Assembly: GCF_024679095.1 (NCBI RefSeq)
Contig: NW_026111610.1
Coordinates: 1,191,550-1,255,549 of the forward strand
Reading direction: 5' to 3'
DNA: 64,000 nucleotides
DNA from: Eriocheir sinensis
Taxonomy: Eukaryota; Arthropoda; Malacostraca; Decapoda; Varunidae
The notes beneath the pieces are model-generated. The model worked only from the letters and a program-made list of their open reading frames with translations. It made no database searches and was not told the DNA's origin. Made by a program: the position numbers and the translations under genes. Positions 19,149 to 28,924 of the stretch are shown here, piece by piece (position 1 is the stretch's first letter; every line of letters begins with the position of its first letter).

Positions 19149-19370
19149 ATGAACAACGACAACTATCGAATCTTGAGACTTACAGACGAGGTTAAGAGAC
19201 TCTCTGAGTGCATCGAAAAATTGATGGCGACTCAAATAAATATGAAAAAACAAATGCTGGATCTAACACAGGCTCAAAATGCCACTATGGACACCATTTC
19301 TAGCATCGCCAGCAGAATCGAAAATATGGACAACAGCATTGATGAATTATTTGAACTGGCAGATGAGTGA
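19149..19370 (+). CDS. 73-aa coiled-coil protein (D1)
   Basis: ATG-TGA ORF. The product is one long heptad-repeat helix ('LTDEVKRLSECIEKLMATQ' ... 'ASRIENMDNSIDELFEL'), suited to oligomerise. The inverted copy at 40,818-41,049 carries a one-base deletion near 'IENMD' that shifts it into the next ORF. Shares a short intergenic region with the 181-aa gene. Confidence 0.6.
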   Translation: MNNDNYRILRLTDEVKRLSECIEKLMATQINMKKQMLDLTQAQNATMDTISSIASRIENMDNSIDELFELADE

Positions 19371-19503
19371 AGCTCCCATCATCACCATATCAAGTCGCAT
19401 TACCTACACTCCAACCAACACCTCCAACCAACACACGCCATCATCACACCCGGATCGAGTTGTACCATACCTCGACAATAGTATTCCTGTCCTAATGAAA
19501 TGA
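19363..19503 (+). CDS. 46-aa Ser/Thr/Pro-rich ORF overlapping D1
   Basis: The ATG overlaps the end of D1 ('ATGAGTGA'). The product starts MSEAPIITISSRITYTPTN and ends 'DNSIPVLMK'. The following 'caataaac' supplies an AATAAA signal at about 19,507. In the other copy the D1 frameshift fuses the two into 117 codons, so this could instead be the tail of a single longer protein. Confidence 0.4.
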   Translation: MSEAPIITISSRITYTPTNTSNQHTPSSHPDRVVPYLDNSIPVLMK

Positions 19504-19925
19504 AACAATAAACAACACCATTTAATGTTTTTAGTTTTCAATTCCATTCCTTGCTGTTGTTGATTAAAAATGGAAGTGAATGGGAGACTTTGTCGTACAG
19601 GAAAGAGCACAGCCCAGCGTTCACCGCTGTCCACGAAGTGGTGGTTTACAGAATCCGTCGCCTCGCACGGCAACGTCGCACATTCACTCCTCAGCCTTAC
19701 AAATCACCCAAAGTCGTGTCCAACTGCAGCGTGACCCCACCCACCCTCAGCGAACCTAGCACGACACCCCGTGCAATATTGGACCCCACTCTTTCATTAC
19801 TTTGTCTCAGAGTTGGATGTTGTGTGAATGCGAGACTTTATGTCAGCAGTAGACTGATTCTGAATACTATTGTGTGAACATCAGGGTTAATAAAATGTTT
19901 ATATCCTACATCATATTTATTATTT

Positions 19926-20648
19926 TCAACAACCTACATCACTCTTGAAATCGGTACAACACTTACACGGTACTCTTTCGACATTCGGCTGTAAAACGAA
20001 AGGTAATGCGTCGGTGATTAAATCTTTGGGGATGTCTTTACACTCAGGTAAGCAGAGCGCGTTCCTGATCTCCTCTACATCGCTGTCGGTCAACCCGTCA
20101 GCGTTCTCCAACATCGACACCAACAGACGCTTCAGGTTGTCCTTAGTCTGAGCGTTCACGTGAAGAGATGTTCTGTAGTTGGCAGTCGGACGTTCGTTCC
20201 GCGTGAAGGATGGAGCGACAGATTTGAGGGCGTCTATGATTTTCTTCTGGTTGAAATGAATGCCTATTTTGTGTACACCTCCTTGACGATAACCTTCCAC
20301 TTCTTCTATGAACGAACTCGTATATCTCTTCTTATTGACGTTGCTGTGTTCTTTGTGTGCTTCTCTCTCTTTACACAACACACTGTTGAAAAATACTACG
20401 CCGGGAGTTTGATTGTAGTCGTCACCAAATTCTCTCTTGAGCGCTATGTGATGCCCAATGGAGTTGGGGACGTTCTCGAGTAAGTGAAGCAGGCTGTACA
20501 CGTCCGTCCCAAAAATCGTGGCGAGCACCGGCGCGTTGCCGCTCAGTATTTCTCCGTGGATGAACTTGTACACCGTCAGTTGGGTGTCTATGCACGCTAT
20601 GCGCTTGCGACTCAGATGTCTCTGCGCTTCTAGACCTTTGTTTCTCAT
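19926..20648 (-). CDS. 240-aa protein, intact copy (C1)
   Basis: ATG-TGA frame without interruption. Features: 'RHLSRKRIACIDTQLTVYKF' at the N-terminus, 'FGTDVYSLLHLLENVPN', a helical centre 'DNLKRLLVSMLENADGL' and a C-terminal Cys cluster ('RVPCKCCTDFKSDVGC'), possibly metal binding. A tandem TATATAAATT promoter lies about 75-105 bp upstream and AATAAA follows. The inverted copy at 39,009 has lost the start codon and frame. No family recognised. Confidence 0.65.
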   Translation of the reverse strand: MRNKGLEAQRHLSRKRIACIDTQLTVYKFIHGEILSGNAPVLATIFGTDVYSLLHLLENVPNSIGHHIALKREFGDDYNQTPGVVFFNSVLCKEREAHKEHSNVNKKRYTSSFIEEVEGYRQGGVHKIGIHFNQKKIIDALKSVAPSFTRNERPTANYRTSLHVNAQTKDNLKRLLVSMLENADGLTDSDVEEIRNALCLPECKDIPKDLITDALPFVLQPNVERVPCKCCTDFKSDVGC

Positions 20649-20717
20649 TCCGTGTAAGAATGATGAAGACGTCTTACTGCCGCCGCCGCGTGCGTGACGA
20701 TAGCGGCGCTGGTTACT

Positions 20718-20755
20718 GTCGCTATATAAATTTATATAAATTTATATAAATTCAC
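20718..20755 (-). promoter_or_regulatory. TATA-rich promoter of the 240-aa gene
   Basis: Three tandem 'tataaattta' units about 75-105 bp upstream of the C1 ATG, preserved at 38,903-38,935 ahead of the decayed copy. A GC-rich 'gcggcggcggcag' leader lies between. TATA-box role inferred. Confidence 0.5.
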
Positions 20756-20757
20756 GT

Positions 20758-20999
20758 CAAGCAGTCAAGTGCTCAGATGTGCAGTTCGCCTTCCTGTTAC
20801 AATTTATCATCTCAAATCAAATCTTAACTCTATTCTGAATCCATGAGTTCAGTTGACCGTCAAAACAAAGTCACACATTCACTAGCAGGGGTCAGGTGCT
20901 CGGATGTGCAATTGTTACACCTCACAGCCGCTCGGATGTGCAATTGTTACACCTTACAGCCACACTCTCAGCCACATTTATTACATCTTAACTCTAGAG
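20758..20999. repeat. Intergenic module shared by several gene junctions
   Basis: The stretch with 'cagtcaagtgctcagatgtg', 'gaccgtcaaaacaaagtcac' and 'ttacacctcacagccac' recurs inverted at 24,770-24,990, 38,100-38,330 and 38,710-38,905, and in part just before the F gene at 30,355-30,435. It carries a relative of the 47-bp element. Confidence 0.65.
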
Positions 21000-21384
21000 C
21001 AGAGTGAGTTAGACGCTAAAATTAATGAAATAAGTTTATTTAGTCAAGAGTTAGCCGATTCTTCAAAGAAGCACATGGATGAATTACAAAATCAACAAAC
21101 TAAACACGAAGAAGAAAAATCTGAATTAAGGAAAGAAATTGAAAAGTCATCTGCCAAAGTACAACAAATAATGACGATATACAAAGATGTAGATAAGAGA
21201 TTCTTAGAAGTTAAGGCAAATATACGAAAGATAATCCAAGAGAAAGACCGACTGAACGCAGAATTATCTGAAAATAAAAACAAGATCGATCTTCTGCAAA
21301 ATGACTACGAACAACTCCAACAACGTAATAACGAAGTAGATACAGAGAATGATCAATTCAAACAAGAGTTGACTCAAAATAAAA
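21000..21384 (+). pseudogene. Coiled-coil protein gene, fragment 5 (CC5)
   Basis: About 128 open codons from 'SELDAKINEISLFS' to 'QFKQELTQNKT'; a few substitutions (Lys/Arg at 'DVDKRF', Asn/Lys in 'VKANI'). Both ends are junctions. Its inverted partner is CC7, next to the same intergenic module. Confidence 0.7.
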
Positions 21385-21409
21385 CATCTTATCTTCAAAT
21401 ATTCATAGG

Positions 21410-21590
21410 CAAGAGTTCAAATGAATTTATAATAGTACCCCCTGAAAAGCACACGAATGGTTGACTCTGTCTTATATATCGACCGATTCTGAGTAGCATG
21501 AAAAAAACAAAATTGAATTTATAATAGTAACTCCTGAAAAAGTAAAATTGAATTTATAATAGTACCCCTTAGAGTGTAAATGAAATACAC
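21410..21590. repeat. AT-rich 'aatttataatagta' repeats
   Basis: 'gaatttataatagta' with 'ccctgaaaa' or 'actcctgaaaa' occurs three times, the complement of the GGGGTACTATTATAAA family. No gene. Confidence 0.65.
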
Positions 21591-21602
21591 TGTAGACAAA
21601 TT

Positions 21603-22430
21603 TCATTGGTGAATGCGTGACTTTGTCTGGAATGTAGACCGATTCTGAGACATTGGTGAATGCGTGACTTTATCTGCAATGTAGACCAATTCTGAGACGT
21701 TGGTGAATGCGTGACTTTGTCTGCAATGTAGACCAATTCTGAGACGTTGGTGAATGCGTGACTTTATCTGCAATGTAGACCAATTCTGAGACGTTGGTGA
21801 ATGCGTGACTTTATCTGCAATGTAGACCGATTCTGAGACATTGGTGAATGCGTGACTTTGTCTGGAATGTAGACCGATTCTGAGACGTTGGTGAATGCGT
21901 GACTTTGTCTGCAATGTAGACCGATTCTGAGACATTGGTGAATGCGTGACTTTGTCTGGAATGTAGACCGATTCTGAGACATTGGTGAATGCGTGACTTT
22001 GTCTGCAATGTAGACCAATTCTGAGACGTTGGTGAATGCGTGACTTTGTCTGCAATGTAGACCGATTCTGAGACATTGGTGAATGCGTGACTTTGTCTGC
22101 AATGTAGACCGATTCTGAGACATTGGTGAATGCGTGACTTTGTCTGCAATGTAGACCGATTCTGAGACGTTGGTGAATGCGTGACTTTGTCTGCAATGTA
22201 GACCAATTCTGAGACGTTGGTGAATGCGTGACTTTGTCTGCAATGTAGACCAATTCTGAGACGTTGGTGAATGCGTGACTTTGTCTGGAATGTAGACCGA
22301 TTCTGAGACATTGGTGAATGCGTGACTTTGTCTGCAATATAGACCAATTCTGAGACGTTGGTGAATGCGCAATGTAGACCGCTTCTGCGACATTGGTGAA
22401 TGTGTGACTTTGTCTGCAATATTTGTGATG
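21603..22430. repeat. 47-bp tandem array 2
   Basis: About 16-17 units of 47 bp with A/G alternation at two fixed sites (gaccAatt/gaccGatt, gacGttg/gacAttg). Because 47 is not a multiple of three and the unit has no stop on the minus strand, all three minus frames look open. Array 3 (35,813-36,382) is an inverted relative that shares the same flank ('acaaatttcattgg'). Confidence 0.9.
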
Positions 22431-22664
22431 GTTGACATTAAGAATAGTTCTCGATTGGACGTGCGTGTGCAGGCGCTGGGCGGCGGAGTCTATAAACTAT
22501 CCACGACGAACTTCACCAATTCTACACTTTTCGTTTTCATCCGACAAAAAGGCTTGACAAATCAAGGAATCAATATTACAACAAAGTTATTACAATAACT
22601 AGACATTGCATAAAACAAAAATTCCAGATTAACTAAGTTTGCTGCTTGACTTCAATGCAATAGT

Positions 22665-22875
22665 TTATAAGTTTGCTTTGAAACGAGTTGTTTCATCGTA
22701 TAGTTTTAAGTTTGCTTTGAAACGAGTTGTTTCATTGTATAGTTTTAAGTTCCTTTGAAACGAGTTGTTTCATTGCATAGTTTTTAAGATTGCTTTGAAA
22801 CCGTTGTTTCTCCTGGCTATAGATTTTTAAGTTAGTTATAAGGTTTGGAAACGAGTTGTTTCTAAATTGCAGCTA
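22665..22875. repeat. Palindromic 40-bp repeat (GAAAC-GAGTT-GTTTC)
   Basis: Five tandem units of 'gctttgaaacgagttgtttc' followed by 'at(t/c)gtatagtttt'. Each has a five-base inverted repeat GAAAC/GTTTC around GAGTT; the fourth is degenerate. Short tandem palindromes are typical of viral homologous regions. Confidence 0.75.
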
Positions 22876-22904
22876 GTTATCATTTTTACATTTATCATTT
22901 GCTT

Positions 22905-23066
22905 ACAAATATAGACCAATTCTGAGACGTTGGTGAATGCGTGACTTTATCTGCAATGTAGACCAATTCTGAGACGTTGGTGAATGCGTGACTTCGTCTG
23001 TAAATGTGAATGCGTGACTTCGTCTGTAATGTAGACCGATTCTGAGACGTTGGTGAATGCGTGACT
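22905..23066. repeat. Small 47-bp element group
   Basis: Three to four 47-bp element units, one shortened ('ctgtaaatgtgaatgcgtgacttcgtctgtaa' type), joined directly to CC6. The same shortened version is at 10,810-10,890 and 26,130-26,210. Confidence 0.7.
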
Positions 23067-23067
23067 T

Positions 23068-24083
23068 CATGATTATCTCCTTGGAGGATTCGTTCTCTAC
23101 GATCATATTCTGAATTTGTTGGTTTAACAGTTCAATATCTTCTTTTTGCTTTTGGATAACGTCCTGATGCTTTTGGATAAGGTCCTGATTCAATGTTTCG
23201 GTCTTTTTCATCTCTTCATGAAAGTCCTTCAATTCTGCTATCAATTGTGTTGATCTTTCTTTCTCTACGATCAGATCGTTAATTTCTTGGGTCAGCCGTG
23301 CAATCTCTGGTGTTTGGGTTTCGGTATTTTGGTTAGACTCTTCGATATTTTTCCTGTTTTCATTAATTTGGTCTTTTAACCGTTTGATTTCGGAATCTTT
23401 ATCAATCACGGTTTTCGCAATCTTATTCAATTCATCGTTAGAGCTTGATAACGTCAGGTTAGTTACTTGCAATGCATTTGCACGTGCGGTTTCAGCTGCT
23501 AGTATTTCCTGAGAGGATTTGTTCTCTGTGGTCATATCCTCAATTTGTTTGTTCAACCGTATAATTTCGTCTTCTTGTTTTTTTCAGTAATATCGATAAG
23601 TCATTACTCTTTTCACTCAGTTGGGTTTCGAGAGCAGTTTTCTCTTGCTGGAGGCGAGTGCCATCTTGCTGGAGTCTATCTCTCATTTGTGTCTCTTGTA
23701 GGAGTAGAGTTTTATTTTGAGTCAACTCTTGTTTGAATTGATCATTCTCTGTATCTAATTCGTTATTACGTTGTTGGAGTTGTTCGTATTCATTTTGCAA
23801 AAGATCGATCTTGTTTATATTTTCAGATAATTCTGCGTTCAGTCGGTGTCTCTCTTGGATTATCTTTCGTATATTTGCATTAACTTCTAATAATTTCTTA
23901 TCTACATCTTTGTATATCGTCATTATTTGTTGTACTTTGGCAGATGACTTTTCAATTTCTTTCCTTAATTCAGATTTTTCTTCTTCGTGTTTAGTTTGTT
24001 AATTTTGTAATTCATCCATGTGCTTCTTTGTAGAATCGGCTAACTCTTGACTAAATAAACTTATTTCATTAATTTTAGCGTCT
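23068..24083 (-). pseudogene. Coiled-coil protein gene, longest continuous copy (CC6)
   Basis: Covers about 335 codons without a LINE, including a distal part seen nowhere else ('IQKQKEDIELLNQQIQNM'). Broken by one extra T near 23,580 (frameshift) and a Gln-to-stop change near 24,001 ('aattaac' for 'aatcaac' in the coding sense). Hence not expressed as one protein. Confidence 0.75.
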
Positions 24084-24119
24084 TGAGAGGTGTAAGCAAT
24101 GCAACCAAGTGAGAAGATA

Positions 24120-24605
24120 AGATTCATTTCGGGTTATGTACATACTCTCGTGAGTATAGCTTACCTACCTGTACAACTAATTGAGAAGATAAGATTCAGA
24201 ATAGAGTTAAGCAGTAGGCTGTGAGGTGTAGCAAGTGTTGAACTCTTACCTACCTCCGCCACTCTGAACTCTCGTGAGCATAGCTTACCTACCTCTGTAG
24301 TAGATGTGGCTGAGAGGTGTAAGCAATGCAACCAAGTGAGAAGATAAGATTCATTTCGGGTTATGTACATGAATCTCGGGTTATGTACATATAGTAGAAT
24401 TTCAGTTGACTGTTGAAACAAAGTCACACATTTACTTAGAGTTAAGATGTAGTAGATGTGGAGATGTAGTAGACTGTGAGGTGTAAGAAGACGATGTCGT
24501 GACATGTCGACAACTAACAAGACGAATTCCTAGAGTTCAGATGTTATGGGTGTAACAAGACGAATTGCACATCAGAGTACCTGACTGCTGCTAGTGAATG
24601 TGTGA
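24120..24605. repeat. Block duplicated at 48,348-48,607
   Basis: From 'gcaaccaagtgagaagataag' to 'cagagtacctgactgc' the sequence is almost identical to 48,348-48,607 in the same orientation; part is also repeated locally at 24,100-24,150. No gene. Confidence 0.7.
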
Positions 24606-25007
24606 CTTTGTCTCATCTGTTCGTTTGCAAAAAGATGTCGTGCCCATCCGAGCAACTGACTGCTGCTACATGTCGATAACTGCACAATTGATGTCGAGAT
24701 CAATGTTGGATCCCAAAATAGAGTTAAGATGTAATAATCTTTCCTACCTCTAGAGTTAAGATGTAATAAATGTGGCTGAGAGTGTGGCTGTGAGGTGTAA
24801 CAATTGCACATCCGAGCGGCTGTGAGGTGTAACAATTGCATATCCGAGCACCTGACCCCTGCTAGTGAATGTGTGACTTTGTTTTGACGGTCAACTGAAC
24901 TCATGGATTCAGAATAGAGTTAAGATTTGATTTGAGATGATAAATTGTAACAGGAAGGCGAATTGCACATCTGAGCACTTGACTGCTTGACGCATGTGTT
25001 GATCTTT

Positions 25008-25390
25008 CTTGGAAGCGGAAGTATACACAAAATTCAGAAATCTGCAATTTGACATTACTGGAGAACCTACTGCTGACGATATTAGGAATAGAGTAATACA
25101 AATAAAAAACAACGGAAAAAGCGTGTATATCAACGGCGGGATTGACATTTCGAACAACCTGCCTAATAACTCTGAAGATAAGACACAATTGCCTTTTCTC
25201 GATGTTCGATTCAGTACTGTGATGAACAATAATTTTATATGGAGTATGTCTGGGCCAGAAATGTCTAGCGAAGTCTACGAAAATTACATGTTTGCGTTCC
25301 CAAAAAAACAGTGAATCAAATCAACAAAGGAGACAAAAAGAATCGGTCGGTCCTGTCTCGAAAGTTTAATACGGTTCGTGGAAATAACAG
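25008..25390 (+). pseudogene. E-protein gene fragment, copy 2
   Basis: Continues the protein begun at 33,714: 'FLEAEVYTKFRNLQFDITGE', 'NGGIDISNNLPNN', 'NNFIWSMSGPEMSSEVYENY'. A missing C in the run before 'aaaaaaac' near 25,303 stops the frame; the sequence then continues in another frame ('NQINKGDKKNRSV'). Copy 27.3 kb has the same deletion; copy 35.2 kb lacks it. Confidence 0.65.
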
Positions 25391-25872
25391 CGAAAGAATT
25401 GAATTGCCTTGGAGTAGTCACCGAGATTCGAGATTCGGTCGTGACCGACTACCGCACAGTCATTTCCAAGATGGATCAAATCAACATCAACGAAAATATT
25501 TTGTTGTTCAATAATAATAAATTTTACGATCACATTACCAAAATCGAGTCTTTTTATCCGTCCTTCAGATGTCTTGGAACGGTATCATCGCCGTTGTACA
25601 GAAGAATGGAAGATATGTTTTTCCAGACTGGTCAACAACGGTAATTTCGAACAGTTCTACAGAGCCGTTGCCAATATTAAATCCACAGCCACAACAGTCG
25701 GCATGACCGTAAGAACAGACACCGACTCTTTCTTCACTTGTTTTGACAAATCGGGATTCGATTGCTTCAACCTGTTCAACAGTCATCAAGTGTCTTTTGA
25801 AATTCACAACGACACCGATCTGCTTCTCTTCCTAGCTGTTTTCTTGAAACAAAATCGTCAAATGTTGGACCC
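25390..25872 (+). pseudogene. Unknown protein gene with one frameshift
   Basis: First frame: 'AKELNCLGVVTEIRDSVV' to 'FYDHITKIESFYPS'; second frame from about 25,565: 'ERYHRRCTEEWKICF' to 'HNDTDLLLFLAVFLKQN'. Both are protein-like and join at 'tccgtccttcag', where a few extra bases break the frame. ATG at 25,471 is one possible start. The end at 'atgttggaccccactcgag' is a junction shared with 38,447. Confidence 0.45.
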
Positions 25873-26129
25873 CACTCGAGCTAGCGTTCACCTCGTGCTA
25901 TCTCTTACTTGATCTCAAAATATCAAGATCCCAAAATAGAGTTAAGATGTAATACTCTTTCCTACCTCTAGAGTTAAGATGTAATAGATGTGGCTGAGTA
26001 AACGACAACGACAAGTGAATTTATATATTGAGGAGATTATGTGACACTGCACACTGAGATTATGATCTCCTATTCATAATCTGTTGGTGTTGGATACGTC
26101 ACGTTAGTTTTGTCATGTGAGTCGACGTT

Positions 26130-26212
26130 CCTGACCAATTCTGAGACGTTGGTGAATGCGTGACTTCGTCTGTAAATGTGAATGCGTGACTTCGTCTGTA
26201 ATGTAGACCGAA
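26130..26212. repeat. 47-bp element pair
   Basis: Two units of the 47-bp family, one shortened, directly before the inverted copy of the 58-aa gene region. Confidence 0.65.
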
Positions 26213-26373
26213 CTTAATTTGAGTCGAACATAATTTGGACTCACGCCTAGGCTCTATTTTTATTGGTGGTTCACAACGCGGTGTCCAAGTTAATATTTTT
26301 GATGATCTTAAATAGCGTTACGCCGAAGACCGTATTTTTATCAACTGTAATTTAGTTTAAAAAGGGGTCTAAC

Positions 26374-26550
26374 TTAGATCGATCCGAATTTATTTTGGAT
26401 AGAATTTGAGGTGACTCGATAGATACGCCTTGTACGTATACCGTCATGTGCAGCTACATCTTTAATCTGGTAATATTTCGTAAAGAATCCTACCATTCTC
26501 CTCCTCTTTTTGTTTTTAAAGTCGACTTTGTAAATCCAAAACACGCACAT
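26374..26550 (-). CDS. 58-aa basic protein, copy 2
   Basis: Intact ATG-TAA counterpart of 17,433-17,609. It keeps its original divergent neighbour, the basic protein start at 26,739, with 188 bp between. Three coding differences from copy 1, two of them amino-acid changes. Confidence 0.5.
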   Translation of the reverse strand: MCVFWIYKVDFKNKKRRRMVGFFTKYYQIKDVAAHDGIRTRRIYRVTSNSIQNKFGSI

Positions 26551-26738
26551 TTACACACCTGTTCTGCACACAAGACGGAATAAAAAGTAATGTGACCAGC
26601 CGGTATTGTTGAAGACCTACAAATAAATTAGGAAAAAGCAAGAGAGCCAAACACCCGAAGAATCACTCTAACACCCGAGGAATCACTCTGCCGTCTGCGA
26701 CGAATTCTAAATATTTATCTGGTTAAAGTTAATCGACG

Positions 26739-26857
26739 ATGGCAGCTTTGACAATTAGACGAGCCAACAAAAAAGGGCGCCGTCGGAAGACCGAGGGTAA
26801 GACAGATACCACCGGAAAGAAGAGGCGACGCACTAAGCGCCTCGACTTATGCAAGAT
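26739..26857 (+). pseudogene. Arg/Lys-rich protein, 5' fragment
   Basis: ATG and the first 35 codons of the 77-aa protein ('RRANKKGRRRKTEGK'), then broken at 'gcgcctc' by an inverted octamer module, leaving a short tail and an early stop. This copy preserves the empty transposon target site just upstream. Confidence 0.7.
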
Positions 26858-27035
26858 GTAGAGATACATGTCTTGTGTAGAGTTGCATTGACGATTGTCT
26901 GGAATCTGTTGACGACAAGGAAGTCTTAACTTACAATTGCATGCGCGCAGAGAGACCCATGCAAATGTCACACACAACTAGAGAGTTGCTGCGAACAGAT
27001 TCAGATAGAACAGAATATAGATAAGATACGATTCT
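26850..27035 (-). promoter_or_regulatory. Octamer module, inverted copy
   Basis: Module as at 478-660 in reverse. ATGCAAAT intact at about 26,958-26,965; its partner is degenerate ('attgcatg'). Near-identical to 29,628-29,800. Confidence 0.5.
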
Positions 27036-27123
27036 GAACTCAACTTTTATCTTTCTCTTTCTACTGCTGTCTGTGATGAGTTCTTCGAATTTCTTCATGA
27101 GTGCCAAGCACCTACAAGAAGTT

Positions 27124-27640
27124 AGTGACATTTATGCTGTGGAAATAACGACAACCCTCTCGTTAACGTTTTTAGTATCGATCACGAAGTAAATATTGTC
27201 CCGCGGTTTGTGTACATATAACGCAGAGCGGGTCTTGACAGGGTATTCGTTGTTATTTCCACGAACCGTATTAAACTTTCGAGTCAGGACCGACCGATTC
27301 TTTTTGTCTCCTTTGTTGATTTGATTCACTGTTTTTTTGGGAACGCTAACATGTAATTTTCGTAGACTTCGCTAGACATTTCTGGCCCAGACATACTCCA
27401 TATAAAATTATTGTTCATCACAGTACTGAATCGAACATCGAGAAAAGGCAATTGTGTCTTATCTTCAGAGTTATTAGGCAGGTTGTTCGAAATGTCAATC
27501 CCGCCGTTGATATACACGCTTTTTCCGTTGTTGTTTTTTTATTACTCTATTCCTAATATCGTCAGCAGTAGGTTCTCCAGTAATGTCAAATTGCAGATTT
27601 CTGAATTTTGTGTATACTTCCGCTTCCAAGAAAGATTTGT
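27124..27640 (-). pseudogene. E-protein gene fragment, copy 3 (inverted)
   Basis: The most C-terminal E sequence in the window: beyond 'RKFNTVRGNNNEY' it reads 'PVKTRSALYVHKPRDNIYF' and 'DTKNVNERVV'. Shares the missing C near 27,346 with copy 2 and has a second indel in the A-run near 27,535. Not translatable as one frame. Confidence 0.65.
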
Positions 27641-27774
27641 TGTCTGCGTTGACTGTTTTGCGTTAGGTGCAGTACAGCGAAGAGTACGACAACGATTAAA
27701 GTAAAAAACAGGATTAAACCAAACATAATTGATGTCCATTGTACTAATACAATACATTTAACAGCGGCGAAGCA

Positions 27775-27985
27775 GCAGCAGCAGCAGCAGCAGCGGTCGA
27801 CCCTCCTAACGGTCAAGGACCGAAGGATATTCCGATTTCTGATATCATGTCTTTTCTCAAAAACGATTTCGAGAAGATTGTGAAATGTCTACTATGTCGT
27901 TTAATGATAGTGGTGAGCGGAAAGGAATTGGATATCATTGCAAACCTTTCTCAAGAAATAACCAAAATTATGGTCGCAATTTGCC
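27775..27985 (+). pseudogene. 103-aa-type protein fragment, copy 1
   Basis: Contains an Ala run from GCA repeats, then 'VDPPNGQGPKDIPISDIMSF' and a helical 'GKELDIIANLSQEI' with a changed Cys-rich section. The inverted counterpart at 44,430-44,690 is longer and starts at 'TNAQNLFNSERK'. Confidence 0.5.
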
Positions 27986-27989
27986 ATGT

Positions 27990-28350
27990 ATACGTGTGTA
28001 TGTAAGTTTATGTAAGCCATTACATTTTGTACGTATGGTTCTAACATATATGCCTCGAATAGTGTAAGACATGTGCAGCCATCTTCAGTACTCAATAGGA
28101 TAAGATTTGTAGTTTAGCGATCTGCAAAGATCTTAATATTTGTCTTCTATGAGGACGTATATTTATGTAATATTTACATTAAAAAAACAAAACAAAATTT
28201 ACATTGTTTTATTTTTAACAAACGTACATTACATTATTTAACACATGTACATTACATAGTGTGCACTCCCTGCGAGTGCTTTTACTGTTGATGTTTGGTG
28301 AGTCCTCTTACAGCTACAGATTCTTGGCGGCATCCGTTGTGCGTTATGGT
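27990..28350. other. AT-rich intergenic DNA
   Basis: 28,080-28,210 is the inverted copy of 2,440-2,590 (poly-T/A stretches and 'aacgtacattacatt'). No ORF of interest. Confidence 0.5.
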
Positions 28351-28357
28351 CAGTAAG

Positions 28358-28603
28358 CTACAGATTCTGTGCTGGTGGCGAATTGGTGGTCAGTCCTCTT
28401 ACACCTAAAGATTCTGTGTTGAGATTTAAATGATCAACACGATGAATGTCCATCACAATAGTGGGTACCGACTGGACCATTTCGGGTTTCGCCTGCTTGT
28501 TGCGTTGCGTCCTGTTTGTTTTCTTGGACGGTTGTTGTTCCTGTTGCTGTGTCAACCCTGTTTCAACTTTGCCAGCAGAGTCTTCCTGAGTCTCGAATTC
28601 CAT
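28358..28603 (-). CDS. Gln/Thr/Lys-rich protein fragment
   Basis: ATG-started minus frame (MEFETQEDSAGKVETGL), hydrophilic with 'QQQEQQPSKKTNRTQRNK', then 'IVMDIHRVDHLNLNTES'. Reads into repeat-like DNA near its end, so probably truncated. Unknown function, single copy. Confidence 0.35.
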   Translation of the reverse strand: MEFETQEDSAGKVETGLTQQQEQQPSKKTNRTQRNKQAKPEMVQSVPTIVMDIHRVDHLNLNTESLGVRGLTTNSPPAQNL

Positions 28604-28924
28604 GTTTGTCTTTTGTTGTTATTCTTCTTGGTGGTAGTCTTTAACGCCGAATAAGAAGTTTAACATCGTGTGATGCTTGTCTTGCCTGGATTTACACCTA
28701 CATGAAAGCGTCCAAATAACGCTCTGCGCGATCGACATATTCTGCATCTTCGTGTGTCAATAAGTACCGGTTACCCATCAGCACACTGAGATTATGATCA
28801 AACGGATGTTCGTGTTTGTTATCGAATCAGTCACGATGGATACGATGCTTCTAACAAACGCATCTCTCGCTTGTGTATCTTTCATTGACAGAAGTTCTTC
28901 ATAGACTATATTCTAGTTGTGTGA

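Noticed and set aside
21603..22430. CRISPR array
   Set aside because: Units are contiguous 47-bp repeats without unique spacers, in a eukaryotic setting without cas genes.
21603..22438. Three long overlapping minus-strand ORFs (202-244 codons)
   Set aside because: They run through a stop-free 47-bp tandem repeat in all three frames; each is a translation of the same repeat, likewise at 10.0 and 35.8-36.4 kb.
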